Source: Bacillus pseudomycoides
Lineage (GTDB): Bacteria > Bacillota > Bacilli > Bacillales > Bacillaceae_G
Direction of reading: 5' to 3'
DNA: 64,000 nt
Assembly: GCF_002582035.1 (NCBI RefSeq)
Contig: NZ_NUQE01000039.1
Span: forward strand, 124,001 to 188,000
The notes under the pieces are model-generated. The model was not told where the DNA came from, did no database searches, and was given only the letters and a program-made list of their open reading frames with translations. Below are positions 10,854-19,676 of the stretch, one piece after another. How positions within the stretch are numbered: the stretch's first letter is position 1; every line of letters begins with the position of its first letter. The position numbers were made by a program, and so were the translations under genes.

Positions 10854-11568
10854 TGAAATGTTGGCGCGGGACGAATTAAAATATTTATTATATCGAACGA
10901 AAGAGGTCGATATAATTGATGAGGCAGACAGTGTAGAAGAAGCGTTAGAAAAGTTGATGGAAAGTAAACCGGATCTTGTTTTTTTAGATATTCAGTTGTC
11001 GGATGATAATGGATTTGAGATTGCTAATATACTAAAAAAGATGAAAAAGCCACCTGCTATTGTATTTGCAACGGCCTATGATCAATATGCCATTCAGGCA
11101 TTTGAAGTAGATGCTTTAGATTATATTTTAAAACCGTTTGACGAAGAGCGCATTGTCCAAGCGATTAAGAAATTTAAAAAACGAAAACAGCATGAAATGG
11201 AGGAGAAACAAGAAGTACATGCGCCAGATGTATCTAGCGGAATGAAAAGATTAGCGCTGCCGATTGATGAATCGATTGTATTAGTGAATATAGAAGATAT
11301 CGTATATGCTGGATTGCTGGACGGAAAAGTAATTGTGAAAACGATTTGTGATACGTATGTGACGTACGATACGCTTGCCATATTAGAAAAGAAATTGCCA
11401 CAAATGAATTTTCTGCGTGTGCATCGCAGTTTTATCGTAAATGTAAATCATATTTCTGAAATCCAGCCGTGGTTTAACTCTACGTATAATTTAATTATGA
11501 AAGAGGATTCAAAAGTACCTGTAAGCCGTACTTATGCAAAAGAATTAAAGAAGCTGCTTCGTATTTAA
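10831..11568 (+). CDS. LytTR-family response regulator
   Basis: This 245-residue regulator has a receiver domain (VVDDE acid pocket, phospho-acceptor Asp in VFLDIQLS, Lys in YILKPFD) and a C-terminal LytTR DNA-binding domain (FLRVHRSFIVNVNHI). The TTG at 10831 is chosen because AAAGGAGG precedes it at ideal spacing and VLVVDDE is the normal receiver start; an upstream ATG in the same frame would give a non-homologous 32-residue extension. It is translationally coupled to the kinase. The likely target is the adjacent MFS gene, by analogy with LytS/LytT control of pyruvate transport. Confidence 0.87.
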   Translation: MKVLVVDDEMLARDELKYLLYRTKEVDIIDEADSVEEALEKLMESKPDLVFLDIQLSDDNGFEIANILKKMKKPPAIVFATAYDQYAIQAFEVDALDYILKPFDEERIVQAIKKFKKRKQHEMEEKQEVHAPDVSSGMKRLALPIDESIVLVNIEDIVYAGLLDGKVIVKTICDTYVTYDTLAILEKKLPQMNFLRVHRSFIVNVNHISEIQPWFNSTYNLIMKEDSKVPVSRTYAKELKKLLRI

Positions 11569-11582
11569 CAAGCAGCTTTTTG
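11550..11582 (+). terminator. Terminator after the LytTR regulator
   Basis: The stem AAGCTGCTT / AAGCAGCTT includes the last codons and is followed by TTTTTG. It separates the two-component operon from the transporter. Confidence 0.75.
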
Positions 11583-11645
11583 CATTTCATCCTTCTTTTT
11601 CTGTAATTGATTTCATATATTTGACGCTCTGTGTTGTAAGTGCTT

Positions 11646-11660
11646 ACGGAATCGTTTACA
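11646..11660 (+). promoter_or_regulatory. Candidate catabolite-responsive (cre) site
   Basis: CGGAATCGTTTACA matches 13 of 14 positions of the cre consensus TGNAANCGNTNNCA, with C for the first T. It lies between a weak -35 (TGCTTA) and a -10-like TATACA upstream of the MFS gene, a position that would allow CcpA repression. This is a motif match only. Confidence 0.3.
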
Positions 11661-11705
11661 TCCTATACAATAAAGCTATCAAATCGAAAGAGGTGCAAGG
11701 ATGGT

Positions 11706-12908
11706 ATGAAAAAATCATCTGTTAATCCGTGGCTTGTTGTCCTCGGTACAGTCATTGTACAAATGGGACTTGGAACGATATATACATGGAGCTTATTCAA
11801 TCAACCTTTAGTGAGCAAATACGGCTGGGGTCTTAACGCTGTTGCTATAACCTTCTCAATTACTAGCTTTTCTTTAGCATTTTCAACTTTGTTTGCAGGT
11901 AAATTACAAGAAAAATTGGGACTTCGTAAACTCATTATGATAGCCGGATTAGCCTTAGGAATTGGCTTGATACTTAGTTCGCAAGTTTCCTCATTACTAA
12001 TGCTTTATGTACTAGCAGGAGTTGTTGTAGGTTACGCAGACGGTACAGCCTATATTACTTCACTATCCAATTTACTAAAGTGGTTTCCAGAGCGTAAAGG
12101 TTTAATTGCTGGTATATCTGTCTCCGCATATGGCTCGGGTAGCCTAATTTTTAAATACATTAACGCAAAGTTCATTGATTCAGTTGGTGTATCACAAGCG
12201 TTTTTATATTGGGGCTTAATTGTTACAGTTATGATAGTGATAGGCGCTTGTCTTATCCATCAAGCCGCTGAACAAGATACAGTTCATGAAACAAAAAGTC
12301 GTGACTATACAACAAGAGAAATGCTAGGTACAAAACAAGTTTATATGTTATTTATCATGCTATTTACATCATGTATGAGTGGCTTATACTTAATTGGCAT
12401 GGTAAAAGATATTGGTGTTCAACTCGTAGGACTTAGCGCAGCAACAGCAGCTAATGCTGTCGCTATAGTTGCAATCTTTAATACGGTTGGTCGAATCATT
12501 TTGGGACCATTGTCAGATAAGATCGGCCGTTTAAAAATTGTTACCGGAACGTTTGTCGTTATAGCTGCGTCTGTCTTTGTGCTTAGTTTTGTGGATTTAA
12601 ATTATGGCATTTATTTAGCCTGTGTAGCAAGTGTTGCTTTTTGTTTTGGTGGAAATATCACTATTTTCCCAGCCATTGTTGGTGATTTCTTCGGTCTAAA
12701 AAATCATAGTAAAAACTACGGAATCGTGTATCAAGGCTTTGGTTTGGGAGCACTCGCAGGTTCCTTTATCGGTGTAATTCTAGGTGGATTTAAACCAACT
12801 TTTATGGTGATTGGCGTATTGTGTGTCGTGTCATTTATTATCGCTATTTTAATTCGACCACCTAGTCAGCAAAAAGAAAAACAAGAAAATTATCGCAGCG
12901 TAGCGTGA
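11706..12908 (+). CDS. OFA-family MFS transporter (oxalate/formate antiporter-like)
   Basis: This 400-residue protein has twelve predicted membrane segments and the OFA-family N-terminus (NPWLVVLGTVIVQMGLGTIY, then TWSLF). The MFS signature GPLSDKIGR lies in the second half. The family moves oxalate, formate, pyruvate or related monocarboxylates. The start ATG 11706 follows AGAGGTGCAAGG; a longer in-frame ORF from 11640 lacks a site. Context: it follows a LytS/LytR pair and precedes formate dehydrogenase, so pyruvate or formate is the reasonable guess. The substrate cannot be read from sequence. Confidence 0.8.
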   Translation: MKKSSVNPWLVVLGTVIVQMGLGTIYTWSLFNQPLVSKYGWGLNAVAITFSITSFSLAFSTLFAGKLQEKLGLRKLIMIAGLALGIGLILSSQVSSLLMLYVLAGVVVGYADGTAYITSLSNLLKWFPERKGLIAGISVSAYGSGSLIFKYINAKFIDSVGVSQAFLYWGLIVTVMIVIGACLIHQAAEQDTVHETKSRDYTTREMLGTKQVYMLFIMLFTSCMSGLYLIGMVKDIGVQLVGLSAATAANAVAIVAIFNTVGRIILGPLSDKIGRLKIVTGTFVVIAASVFVLSFVDLNYGIYLACVASVAFCFGGNITIFPAIVGDFFGLKNHSKNYGIVYQGFGLGALAGSFIGVILGGFKPTFMVIGVLCVVSFIIAILIRPPSQQKEKQENYRSVA

Positions 12909-12948
12909 ACATTTTAAATTTTATTACATTCTAATAGTAAACGTAAAG

Positions 12949-12994
12949 TAACTCCAAAATATACAATAAAAGTTGATTTTGGAGTTATTTTTTG
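12949..12994. terminator. Terminator between the MFS gene and the IS66 remnant
   Basis: AACTCCAAAAT / ATTTTGGAGTT with a 13-base loop is followed by ATTTTTTG on the plus strand. The arm GTAACTC(C/T)AAAAT also occurs beside the left IS66 remnant (8971 onward), so this may derive from the IS end. Confidence 0.6.
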
Positions 12995-13218
12995 TTTACT
13001 TCACTTTTTTTCGGCACTCTGCATCTAGACGGTAAATCCGTTGACCACGGCAAGACTTTATTAATTTCTTCTTTATTGTTTAAATCGATATTGGGGAGTG
13101 TTTCAAACAAATAAAGAAGATAATGATAGGGACACTTACTCCTATGTTGAAACGGATGGAGGCTGCAAAGTGAATTAACCAAAAGTTCAGCAGCATGCGG
13201 TGCAATTATGTTTGTCAA
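12985..13218 (-). pseudogene. IS66-family transposase C-terminal remnant (right copy)
   Basis: The minus strand encodes the IS66 transposase end, with YHYLLYLFETLPNIDLNN and WSTDLPSRCRVPKK. It is close to the left remnant at 8738-8958 but in the opposite orientation. Only the last 50-60 residues are recognisable; the sequence before them is not transposase-like, and no intact IS ends were found. The pair brackets lytS-lytR-MFS, which suggests that block arrived by transposition or that its borders are old IS insertions. Confidence 0.82.
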
Positions 13219-13249
13219 TTGATGGCTTCGTGATTAAACGAATATATCC

Positions 13250-13285
13250 AAAAAAGTCAGAGCATTAAGTGCTGTGACTTTTTTA
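13250..13285 (+). terminator. Terminator before the fdhA promoter
   Basis: The stem AAAGTCA-AGCA / TGCT-TGACTTT is followed by a T-run. It isolates the fdhA promoter from upstream transcription. Confidence 0.65.
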
Positions 13286-13296
13286 TAATTTTTATA

Positions 13297-13325
13297 TTGT
13301 ATATTTTTGGAGTAAACGCTATAAT
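13297..13325 (+). promoter_or_regulatory. Sigma-A-type promoter of the fdhA leader
   Basis: A -35 TTGTAT at 13297-13302 and a -10 TATAAT at 13320-13325 are separated by 17 bases. The same arrangement, with an identical ACGCTATAAT core, precedes the second leader at 24870. Confidence 0.7.
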
Positions 13326-13487
13326 GATAGTGTTAAAGATGGAATCGTGATATGACCTGTTATGAATCTATCATTTTATTTACAAATAAATGGATTGGTA
13401 TTTTAGCAAGATGTGCTAATAAACTACTCCACCATGATGATAGCGTACCTATTAATTCGGTGCGTATATTTTCGTGGTGGAGTTTTT
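13326..13487 (+). ncRNA. Structured 5' leader of fdhA (copy 1), candidate riboswitch/attenuator
   Basis: The leader runs about 160 nt from the promoter to a terminator. It contains GATGGAAT (13338-13345), TATCATTTTATT, ATGGATTGGTAT, a small hairpin TTAGCA / TGCTAA (13403-13408 and 13413-13418), then a terminator stem (CTCCACCATGA / TCGTGGTGGAG) with TTTTTTT ending 23-26 bases before the fdhA start. All these blocks recur in the same order at 24899-25067. In the second copy the small hairpin is TTAGTA / TGCTAG, so pairing is kept by G-U wobbles. TGGA early in the leader could pair with TCCA of the terminator. Ligand unknown; it does not look like the Moco riboswitch consensus I remember. Confidence 0.6.
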
Positions 13488-13512
13488 TTATTCTCAAAAA
13501 GGGGGAACGACC

Positions 13513-16452
13513 ATGAACGACAGCATGGTTCATATTACAATCGACGGAAAAGAATATAGTGCTGAGTCTGGTTCAACTATACTAGGCATTATTAATGAGA
13601 ACGGAATTGAACATCCACAAATTTGTTACGTGCCGGAAGTGGATCCGATTCAAACGTGTGATACTTGTATTGTAGAAGTGAATGGGAAGCTTGTGCGATC
13701 TTGTTCTACAGTAGTGACGGACGGTATGAATATTGAATTATCCTCTATTAGTGCGAAGGCAGCGCAACATGAGGCGATGGACCGTTTATTGGAAAATCAT
13801 TTGCTGTACTGTACGGTCTGTGACAACAATAACGGGAATTGTAAATTGCATAATACGGCAGAATTAATGGAAATTGAGCATCAAAAATATCCTTATGAGC
13901 CAAAAGTGGCTGCAAGTGAAGTTGATATGTCTCATCCATTTTATCGCTATGACCCGAATCAATGTATCGCATGTGGTCAATGTGTAGAAGTGTGTCAAAA
14001 CTTACAAGTAAATGAAACGTTATCTATTGATTGGGAGGCAGAGCGCCCTCGTGTTATTTGGGATGAAGGAGTGGATATTAATGATTCTTCATGTGTAAGC
14101 TGTGGTCAATGTGTAACGATTTGTCCTTGTAATGCATTAATGGAGAAATCGATGCTTGGTGAAGCTGGATTTATGACTGGGCTGAAGCCGGACATTCTTG
14201 AACCTATGGTCGATCTTATTAAAGAGGTTGAACCTGGATATAGCGGTATTTTCGCCGTTTCAGAAGTAGAAGCTGCGATGCGTGACACTCGTACGAAGAA
14301 GACGAAAACAGTATGTACGTTTTGTGGCGTAGGTTGCTCATTTGAAGTGTGGACGAAGGGACGTAAAATTCTTAAAGTACAACCAACTTCTGAAGCACCG
14401 GTTAATGCAATTTCTACTTGCGTAAAAGGAAAATTTGGTTGGGATTTCGTTAATTCTGATAAACGAATTACGAAACCGTTAATTCGTAAAAATGGAGTGT
14501 TCGTTGAATCAACTTGGGAAGAAGCGCTTCATGTAGTTTCCTATAAATTGGGATCTATTAAAGAGGAGTACGGTAAAGGTTCTATCGGCTTTATTTCTTC
14601 TTCTAAAATTACGAATGAAGACAACTATGTCATTCAAAAATTAGCTCGACAAGTGTTTGAAACGAATAACATTGATAACTGCTCACGCTATTGTCAATCG
14701 CCAGCAACAGATGGATTGTTCCGCACAATTGGTATGGGTGGAGATGCAGGAACGATTAAAGATATTGCACAATCAGGTCTCGTTATTATCGTCGGTTGTA
14801 ATCCAACAGAAGGCCATCCTGTTTTAGCTACTCGTGTGAAACGTGCGCATAAACTTCATGGTCAAAAACTAATTGTCGCCGATCTTCGTAAAACTGAAAT
14901 GGCAGAGCGTTCAGATATCTTTATTAGTCCAAAACAAGGAACAGACCAAGTGTGGTTAATGGCTGTTACGAAATATATGATTGATCAAGGTTGGCATGAT
15001 CGACAGTTCATCGACGAGAATGTAAACTTCTTTGAAGATTTCAAAGATAGTCTTACAGAATATACGCTTGAATATGCAGAAGAGATTACAGGTATTTCAA
15101 AAGAAACTCTCGTTCAAATGGCCGAGATGATTCGTGATGCGGATGGTACGTGTATTCTTTGGGGTATGGGTGTAACGCAAAATACGGGTGGTTCAGATAC
15201 TTCCGCTGCGATTTCAAACTTACTTCTTGCAACAGGAAATTATCGTCGCCCAGGTGCTGGTGCATATCCACTACGAGGTCATAACAACGTACAAGGTGCT
15301 TGTGATATGGGAACTCTTCCAGGTTGGCTACCAGGATATCAACACGTTACTGACGATGTAGAACGTGCGAAATTTGAAATAGCTTACGGGGTAAAAATTG
15401 ATAACAAACCAGGTCTTAACAACATTGAAATGCTTCACGCAATTGAAGAAGGGAAAATGAAAGCAATGTATCTTGTTGGAGAGGATATGGCTCTTGTAGA
15501 CTCTAACGCAAATCATGTACATGAAGTTCTATCAAGCCTTGATTTCTTTGTCGTTCAAGATGTATTCCTTTCTAAAACTGCTCAATACGCAGATGTAGTG
15601 TTACCAGCGGCGCCATCTCTTGAAAAAGAAGGTACTTTTACAAATACAGAACGTCGTGTACAAAGATTATATCAAGTACTTCCTACGCTTGGAGATGCGA
15701 AACCAGATTGGTGGATCGTACAAGCGATTGCAAATAAATTAGGTGCAAACTGGAACTATAGCCATCCAAGTGAAATCTTTGCTGAAATGGCAAGTTTATC
15801 GCCACTTTTCGCAAAAGCAAACTATGAAGTGCTTGAAGGTTGGAATAGTTTCCACTGGGGAAGCTTTGATGGAACGAATACGCCGCTTCTTTTCCAAGAT
15901 GGATTCAACTTCCCAGATAAAAAAGCTCGTTTCGCCATAGCTGACTGGGTACGTCCTGCTGAATTCCCAGAGGAATACGATCTTCACATTAATAATGGTC
16001 GTATGCTTGAACATTTCCATGAAGGTAACATGACAAATAAATCAACTGGTATTCAAGCTAAAGTGCCTGGCGTTTTCGTTGAAGTTTCTCCAGAACTTGC
16101 ACAAGAACGTGGAGTTAAAACTGGTTCGTTAGTGCGCCTTGTTTCTCCTTTTGGAGCACTTAAATTACGTGCACTTGTAACGGATCGTGTAAAAGCAAAT
16201 GAACTTTATTTACCGATGAACTCAACGGATAAAGAATCGGCAATTAATTTCCTAACGGGTCCTGCGGTCGATCAACGTACGAATACGCCTGCATATAAAC
16301 AAACGAAAGTTCGTATGGAAGTGTTACAAGTAGAAGGTGAAAATCCGATGCCAAAAACGAATCCACGTAACAAAAAGCGTCACCCTCAAAAAGGGATTGA
16401 GGTAAATCGTAAGTGGGCTCGTCCAGGATACGTACACTTAACGGATAACTAG
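13513..16452 (+). CDS. fdhA: FdhA, molybdenum formate dehydrogenase catalytic subunit
   Basis: This 979-residue protein resembles B. subtilis YrhE/YjgC. The N-terminus carries a [2Fe-2S] plant-type domain (CYVPEVDPIQTCDTC) and a His/Cys-ligated [4Fe-4S] region (YCTVCDNNNGNC). Two ferredoxin clusters follow (CIACGQCVEVC, CVSCGQCVTICPC), then the molybdopterin domain with its own 4Fe-4S site (CTFCGVGC). The Mo ligand is Cys in SRYCQSPAT, not selenocysteine. Formate is oxidised to CO2, with electrons passed to an acceptor, probably NAD via a partner. The start is ATG 13513 after AAGGGGGAACG; an upstream in-frame start would begin inside the terminator. Confidence 0.93.
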   Translation: MNDSMVHITIDGKEYSAESGSTILGIINENGIEHPQICYVPEVDPIQTCDTCIVEVNGKLVRSCSTVVTDGMNIELSSISAKAAQHEAMDRLLENHLLYCTVCDNNNGNCKLHNTAELMEIEHQKYPYEPKVAASEVDMSHPFYRYDPNQCIACGQCVEVCQNLQVNETLSIDWEAERPRVIWDEGVDINDSSCVSCGQCVTICPCNALMEKSMLGEAGFMTGLKPDILEPMVDLIKEVEPGYSGIFAVSEVEAAMRDTRTKKTKTVCTFCGVGCSFEVWTKGRKILKVQPTSEAPVNAISTCVKGKFGWDFVNSDKRITKPLIRKNGVFVESTWEEALHVVSYKLGSIKEEYGKGSIGFISSSKITNEDNYVIQKLARQVFETNNIDNCSRYCQSPATDGLFRTIGMGGDAGTIKDIAQSGLVIIVGCNPTEGHPVLATRVKRAHKLHGQKLIVADLRKTEMAERSDIFISPKQGTDQVWLMAVTKYMIDQGWHDRQFIDENVNFFEDFKDSLTEYTLEYAEEITGISKETLVQMAEMIRDADGTCILWGMGVTQNTGGSDTSAAISNLLLATGNYRRPGAGAYPLRGHNNVQGACDMGTLPGWLPGYQHVTDDVERAKFEIAYGVKIDNKPGLNNIEMLHAIEEGKMKAMYLVGEDMALVDSNANHVHEVLSSLDFFVVQDVFLSKTAQYADVVLPAAPSLEKEGTFTNTERRVQRLYQVLPTLGDAKPDWWIVQAIANKLGANWNYSHPSEIFAEMASLSPLFAKANYEVLEGWNSFHWGSFDGTNTPLLFQDGFNFPDKKARFAIADWVRPAEFPEEYDLHINNGRMLEHFHEGNMTNKSTGIQAKVPGVFVEVSPELAQERGVKTGSLVRLVSPFGALKLRALVTDRVKANELYLPMNSTDKESAINFLTGPAVDQRTNTPAYKQTKVRMEVLQVEGENPMPKTNPRNKKRHPQKGIEVNRKWARPGYVHLTDN

Positions 16453-16467
16453 GGAGGAGAAAAGAAT

Positions 16468-16950
16468 ATGGCAGCACCTATTAAAGCGATTCAAAAGCAG
16501 GAGCTAACTGAGGAAGAACAAAAACAACAAAAGCTAGAAGATTTAAAAGTACTTCTAGCTAATAATGAAGAAGCTTTAAATCAAATGTTTAATATTGTAG
16601 GTGAACTGAATGACATTGGGATGCTGGAAGCTGCAAATTCTATGCTTAAAGCAAAAGAACCAATCGCAAAAATTGTTCTAGGTCAAGTCACTCGTGAACC
16701 AGTTACGAATTTAATTAATAATATGATGGGCGCTGCAGGAGCTTTAACAGAACTTGATCCGGAACTTACTAAAAGACTTGTAAGTAGTGTATTAACAGGC
16801 ATGGATGAAGGAAACCAGCATCTGCAAAGTAATAAAAAAGTAGGAATACTGGATCTTATGAAAGTACTTAAAGATCCAGATATTAACCGTGCTATCGGAT
16901 TCGGTCTTCATTTCTTAAAAGGTATGGGTAAAGGGTTAAAAGACGAATAG
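16468..16950 (+). CDS. DUF1641 protein (YrhD-like), FDH partner
   Basis: This 160-residue helical protein matches the DUF1641/YrhD family, which is nearly always encoded right after formate dehydrogenase in Bacillus. It has no cofactor motifs. The N-terminal third is rich in Gln, Glu and Lys; the C-terminal third has ILDLMKVLKDPDINRAIGFG, the typical family block. It starts 15 bases after the fdhA stop with a GGGAGGAG site, so it is cotranscribed with fdhA. A role as accessory subunit or membrane adaptor is likely from context but not shown by sequence. Confidence 0.85.
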   Translation: MAAPIKAIQKQELTEEEQKQQKLEDLKVLLANNEEALNQMFNIVGELNDIGMLEAANSMLKAKEPIAKIVLGQVTREPVTNLINNMMGAAGALTELDPELTKRLVSSVLTGMDEGNQHLQSNKKVGILDLMKVLKDPDINRAIGFGLHFLKGMGKGLKDE

Positions 16951-17009
16951 GTAAGCAACAATAATATTATTTCATAGGTCTTATATGTGTTTGAAATAAT
17001 TCCAAAAGA

Positions 17010-17062
17010 TGAGCCTTTTCGTCTAATTATTTGAGTGAATAATTCAGACGAAAAGGTCATTT
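17010..17062 (+). terminator. Terminator of the fdhA-DUF1641 operon
   Basis: A long stem, CCTTTTCGTCT plus AATTATT pairing with AATAATT plus AGACGAAAAGG, is followed by a short T-rich tail. Confidence 0.75.
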
Positions 17063-17130
17063 TGTTAAAATATTTATGATGAAGTAGTATTCGAAAAATT
17101 ATTATTGATTAACTGGGGAGGAATGCGAGT

Positions 17131-17475
17131 ATGTCAAAAATGGTACATGAATTTAATGATATGATACGAAAGCTTCGAAAGGATTTGTTCGGTAAAGGGC
17201 CGGAACGAATTCATACTGTATTTGCTGAGAATATGGCTATTGCCACACTTTATGGGAATTTGACACCTACTGAGAAATTCATTTCGGGAACTATGGATGG
17301 TGCGGAAATGGTTCATATGGCTAGAACGAAAATGATTCAGGAGGTTTATGCCGTTAATTCTCGTGAACATTTGGAGGAGCTTGTTGGGGCGAAATTAATT
17401 CATCTGTTTTCGGATATGAAAGTGGACGAAGATATTGCAGTTTCAGTGTTTGTCTTTGATAAAAATATAACATGA
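17131..17475 (+). CDS. DUF2294 protein, copy 1
   Basis: This 114-residue protein matches the DUF2294 family. It shares long identical stretches with a second copy at 24411-24773 (for example KLRKDLFGKGPERIHTVF, YGNLTPTE, HLFSDMK/IK, VSVFVFDKN). The function is unknown; these proteins often sit beside formate dehydrogenase or bicarbonate/CO2-related genes. No membrane segment, signal or metal motif is obvious. A strong GGGGAGG precedes the ATG. fdhD starts 16 bases after the stop, so the two probably share a transcript. Confidence 0.8.
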   Translation: MSKMVHEFNDMIRKLRKDLFGKGPERIHTVFAENMAIATLYGNLTPTEKFISGTMDGAEMVHMARTKMIQEVYAVNSREHLEELVGAKLIHLFSDMKVDEDIAVSVFVFDKNIT

Positions 17476-17491
17476 GAGAAGGATGCTGATC

Positions 17492-18289
17492 GTGAAATCG
17501 ATACAGGTGGAACGAGAAATTTTCCGGTATGAGCAAGGGGGATTTAAACATATAGAGGACAGCATTGTAACAGAGTTTCCAGTTACAGTTAAGATTAACG
17601 GACAGGAATTTGTTACAATGGTTAGTACTCCAGAGTATATTGAAGATATGGTAATAGGCTTTTTGGCATCTGAAGGTATTATTCGAAAATATGAAGATAT
17701 TGATGAAATATGGGTACAGGAGAAAGAAGGATATGTACATGTAAAAACGACAAAAATCAATCCTTATTATCGTGACATCCAAAATAAACGTTATATTACT
17801 TCATGTTGTGGAATGAGTAGACAAGGATTTGTTTTCGCAAACGATGCGTTGACTGCGAAGAAGATGAATGATATTCGCGTAAAAATCTCTGCCCAAGATT
17901 GTTTTCGATTAATGAATGATATGCAGCAATCTGCGTCCACTTTTCAGCATACAGGCGGGGTTCATAATGCAGCTTTATGCGATGTGAATGGAATCATTTT
18001 AAGCCGAATGGATATAGGAAGACATAATGCTTTAGATAAAATTTACGGTTATTGTTTAAAAAACAACATTCCTATTGGTGATAAAATTATTGTTTTTAGT
18101 GGCCGTATATCTTCTGAAATCCTATTAAAAGTTGCGAAAATTGGCTGCGAAGTAATATTGTCAAAATCCGCACCAACTGAGTTAGCACTAGAGCTAGCAG
18201 AACAATTAGGGATTACTACAATAGGCTTTATTCGTAATCAATCCTTAAATGTATATACTCATCCAGAGCGGATTGTAAATATTAAATAA
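17492..18289 (+). CDS. fdhD: FdhD, sulfur-transfer chaperone for formate dehydrogenase
   Basis: FdhD (265 residues) carries sulfur from a cysteine desulfurase to the bis-MGD cofactor and hands the sulfurated cofactor to FdhA. The conserved CxxC-region cysteines are visible in TSCCGMSRQG, and the C-terminal half has the GGVHNAAL and DIGRHNALDK motifs. The start is uncertain: an ATG at 17483 overlaps its own AAGGA, whereas the GTG at 17492 has AGAAGGA at good spacing, so GTG is chosen. The position next to fdhA and moaA agrees with its role. Confidence 0.93.
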   Translation: MKSIQVEREIFRYEQGGFKHIEDSIVTEFPVTVKINGQEFVTMVSTPEYIEDMVIGFLASEGIIRKYEDIDEIWVQEKEGYVHVKTTKINPYYRDIQNKRYITSCCGMSRQGFVFANDALTAKKMNDIRVKISAQDCFRLMNDMQQSASTFQHTGGVHNAALCDVNGIILSRMDIGRHNALDKIYGYCLKNNIPIGDKIIVFSGRISSEILLKVAKIGCEVILSKSAPTELALELAEQLGITTIGFIRNQSLNVYTHPERIVNIK

Positions 18290-18398
18290 ATGCAAACTGG
18301 CCAGCACGTCGGCCGACCGATTGTTGAATAATATACAATAGGTGTTTTAAATAAAACTTGTACGGAATCATAAAATATGCAGAAGTGAGGCAATAAAC

Positions 18399-19415
18399 AT
18401 GAAATCTGTCACATTAGACAAATTGCACCGTCCTTTAAGGGATTTACGTATTTCTGTTACCGATCGCTGTAATTTTCGCTGTCGATATTGTATGCCGGAG
18501 GAAATATTTGGTCCTGATTATTCTTTTTTGTCTAATGATAAAATTTTGTCTTTTGATGAAATTGAAAGGATAACACGTATTTTCGTTTCTTTAGGTGTAA
18601 GAAAGTTGCGTATTACTGGGGGGGAGCCTTTACTTCGGAAAAATCTTCCTGAGCTAATCGAGCGACTCAACAAAATCGATGGAGTAGAGGATATTGGTTT
18701 AACTACAAATGGATCCTTACTCAAGAAGTTTGCTGCTGATTTGTATAAGGCGGGTTTATCACGTGTGACAGTTAGTTTGGATTCTTTGGAAGAAGAGCGT
18801 TTTGCTTATTTAAATGGTAATAGAAGTAAAGTGAAAACGGTTCTTGGAGGAATACAGGCTGCAGCGGAAGTCGGGATGAAAATCAAAATGAACATGGTTG
18901 TCCAAAAAGGAAAAAATGAACAGGACATCATTCAGATGGCGCAATACTTTAAAGAGAATAAGCATATTCTTCGGTTTATTGAATATATGGATGTTGGGAA
19001 TTTTAACGGCTGGAAATTAGACGAAGTAATCTCTAAACAAGAGATATTAGAGATGATTCATAAAGTTATGCCGCTGGAACGAATTGAAGCAAACTATCCT
19101 GGTGAAGTTGCCACTCGCTATCGTTATATCGGTAGTGATGAGGAAATAGGAATTATTTCATCTGTAACAGATTCTTTTTGTTCATCTTGTACAAGAGCTC
19201 GTATTTCCGCAGAAGGAAAGCTATATACTTGTTTATTTGCTTCCAAAGGAAATGATCTTAGAGAATTACTTCGTTCTGGGTGTACCGATGAGGAGATTAC
19301 CGATGCCATTCGTGACATTTGGAATAATCGTTCAGATCGTTATTCAGATGAACGGTTAAGTAATACAAATAAAAAAACACTTCCAAAAATTGAAATGTCG
19401 CATATCGGTGGATGA
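18399..19415 (+). CDS. moaA: MoaA, GTP 3',8-cyclase
   Basis: MoaA (338 residues) is the radical-SAM enzyme that, with MoaC, turns GTP into cyclic pyranopterin monophosphate, the first step of Moco synthesis. The SAM cluster motif is CNFRCRYC and the second cluster cysteines lie in [11 protein letters not shown] and YTCLFA. The C-terminal SHIGG keeps the essential GG tail. The ATG follows AGTGAGG. The 110 bases upstream contain GGCCAGCACGTCGGCC and a GTCGGCCGAC palindrome of unknown role. Confidence 0.95.
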   Translation: MKSVTLDKLHRPLRDLRISVTDRCNFRCRYCMPEEIFGPDYSFLSNDKILSFDEIERITRIFVSLGVRKLRITGGEPLLRKNLPELIERLNKIDGVEDIGLTTNGSLLKKFAADLYKAGLSRVTVSLDSLEEERFAYLNGNRSKVKTVLGGIQAAAEVGMKIKMNMVVQKGKNEQDIIQMAQYFKENKHILRFIEYMDVGNFNGWKLDEVISKQEILEMIHKVMPLERIEANYPGEVATRYRYIGSDEEIGIISSVTDSFCSSCTRARISAEGKLYTCLFASKGNDLRELLRSGCTDEEITDAIRDIWNNRSDRYSDERLSNTNKKTLPKIEMSHIGG

Positions 19416-19479
19416 GAAATAAATGATAAGTTAGGATAAAATTCAAAACACTATGAAAGAAGGTTATCAGTAGATTCTT

Positions 19480-19655
19480 TTTGTTATAGCAGATAACGCT
19501 TGAATATACGAAATGGAAAGTGTGTAAGTCCTGCAGATTTTCTATTTTATAGTAAAAGTGATGATTGATATCTCTGTAAGAGAAGTGCAGGGAGATTAAG
19601 CAGCATTCAAAAATCCTTACTATGTTAAGGATTTCTTGAAGCTGTTTTTTTATTT
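19480..19655 (+). ncRNA. Structured leader of the formate/nitrite channel gene
   Basis: A 260-base gap before the FNT gene ends in a terminator: CAGC-TTCAA-AATCCTTA pairs with TAAGGATT-TTGAA-GCTG and is followed by TTTTTTT (19600-19652). It lies about 25 bases before the FNT start. Upstream, CCTGCA (19530-19535) can pair with TGCAGG (19586-19591), enclosing an AU-rich region. A terminator between promoter and gene suggests regulated read-through. The sequence is not similar to the fdhA and mrp leaders. No known riboswitch class was recognised. Confidence 0.45.
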
Positions 19656-19676
19656 GAAAAAGTGGAGGAATTGGTT

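Noticed and set aside
13326-13487. Considered calling the fdhA leader a Moco riboswitch
   Set aside because: The blocks do not resemble the Moco consensus I remember; the ligand is left open.
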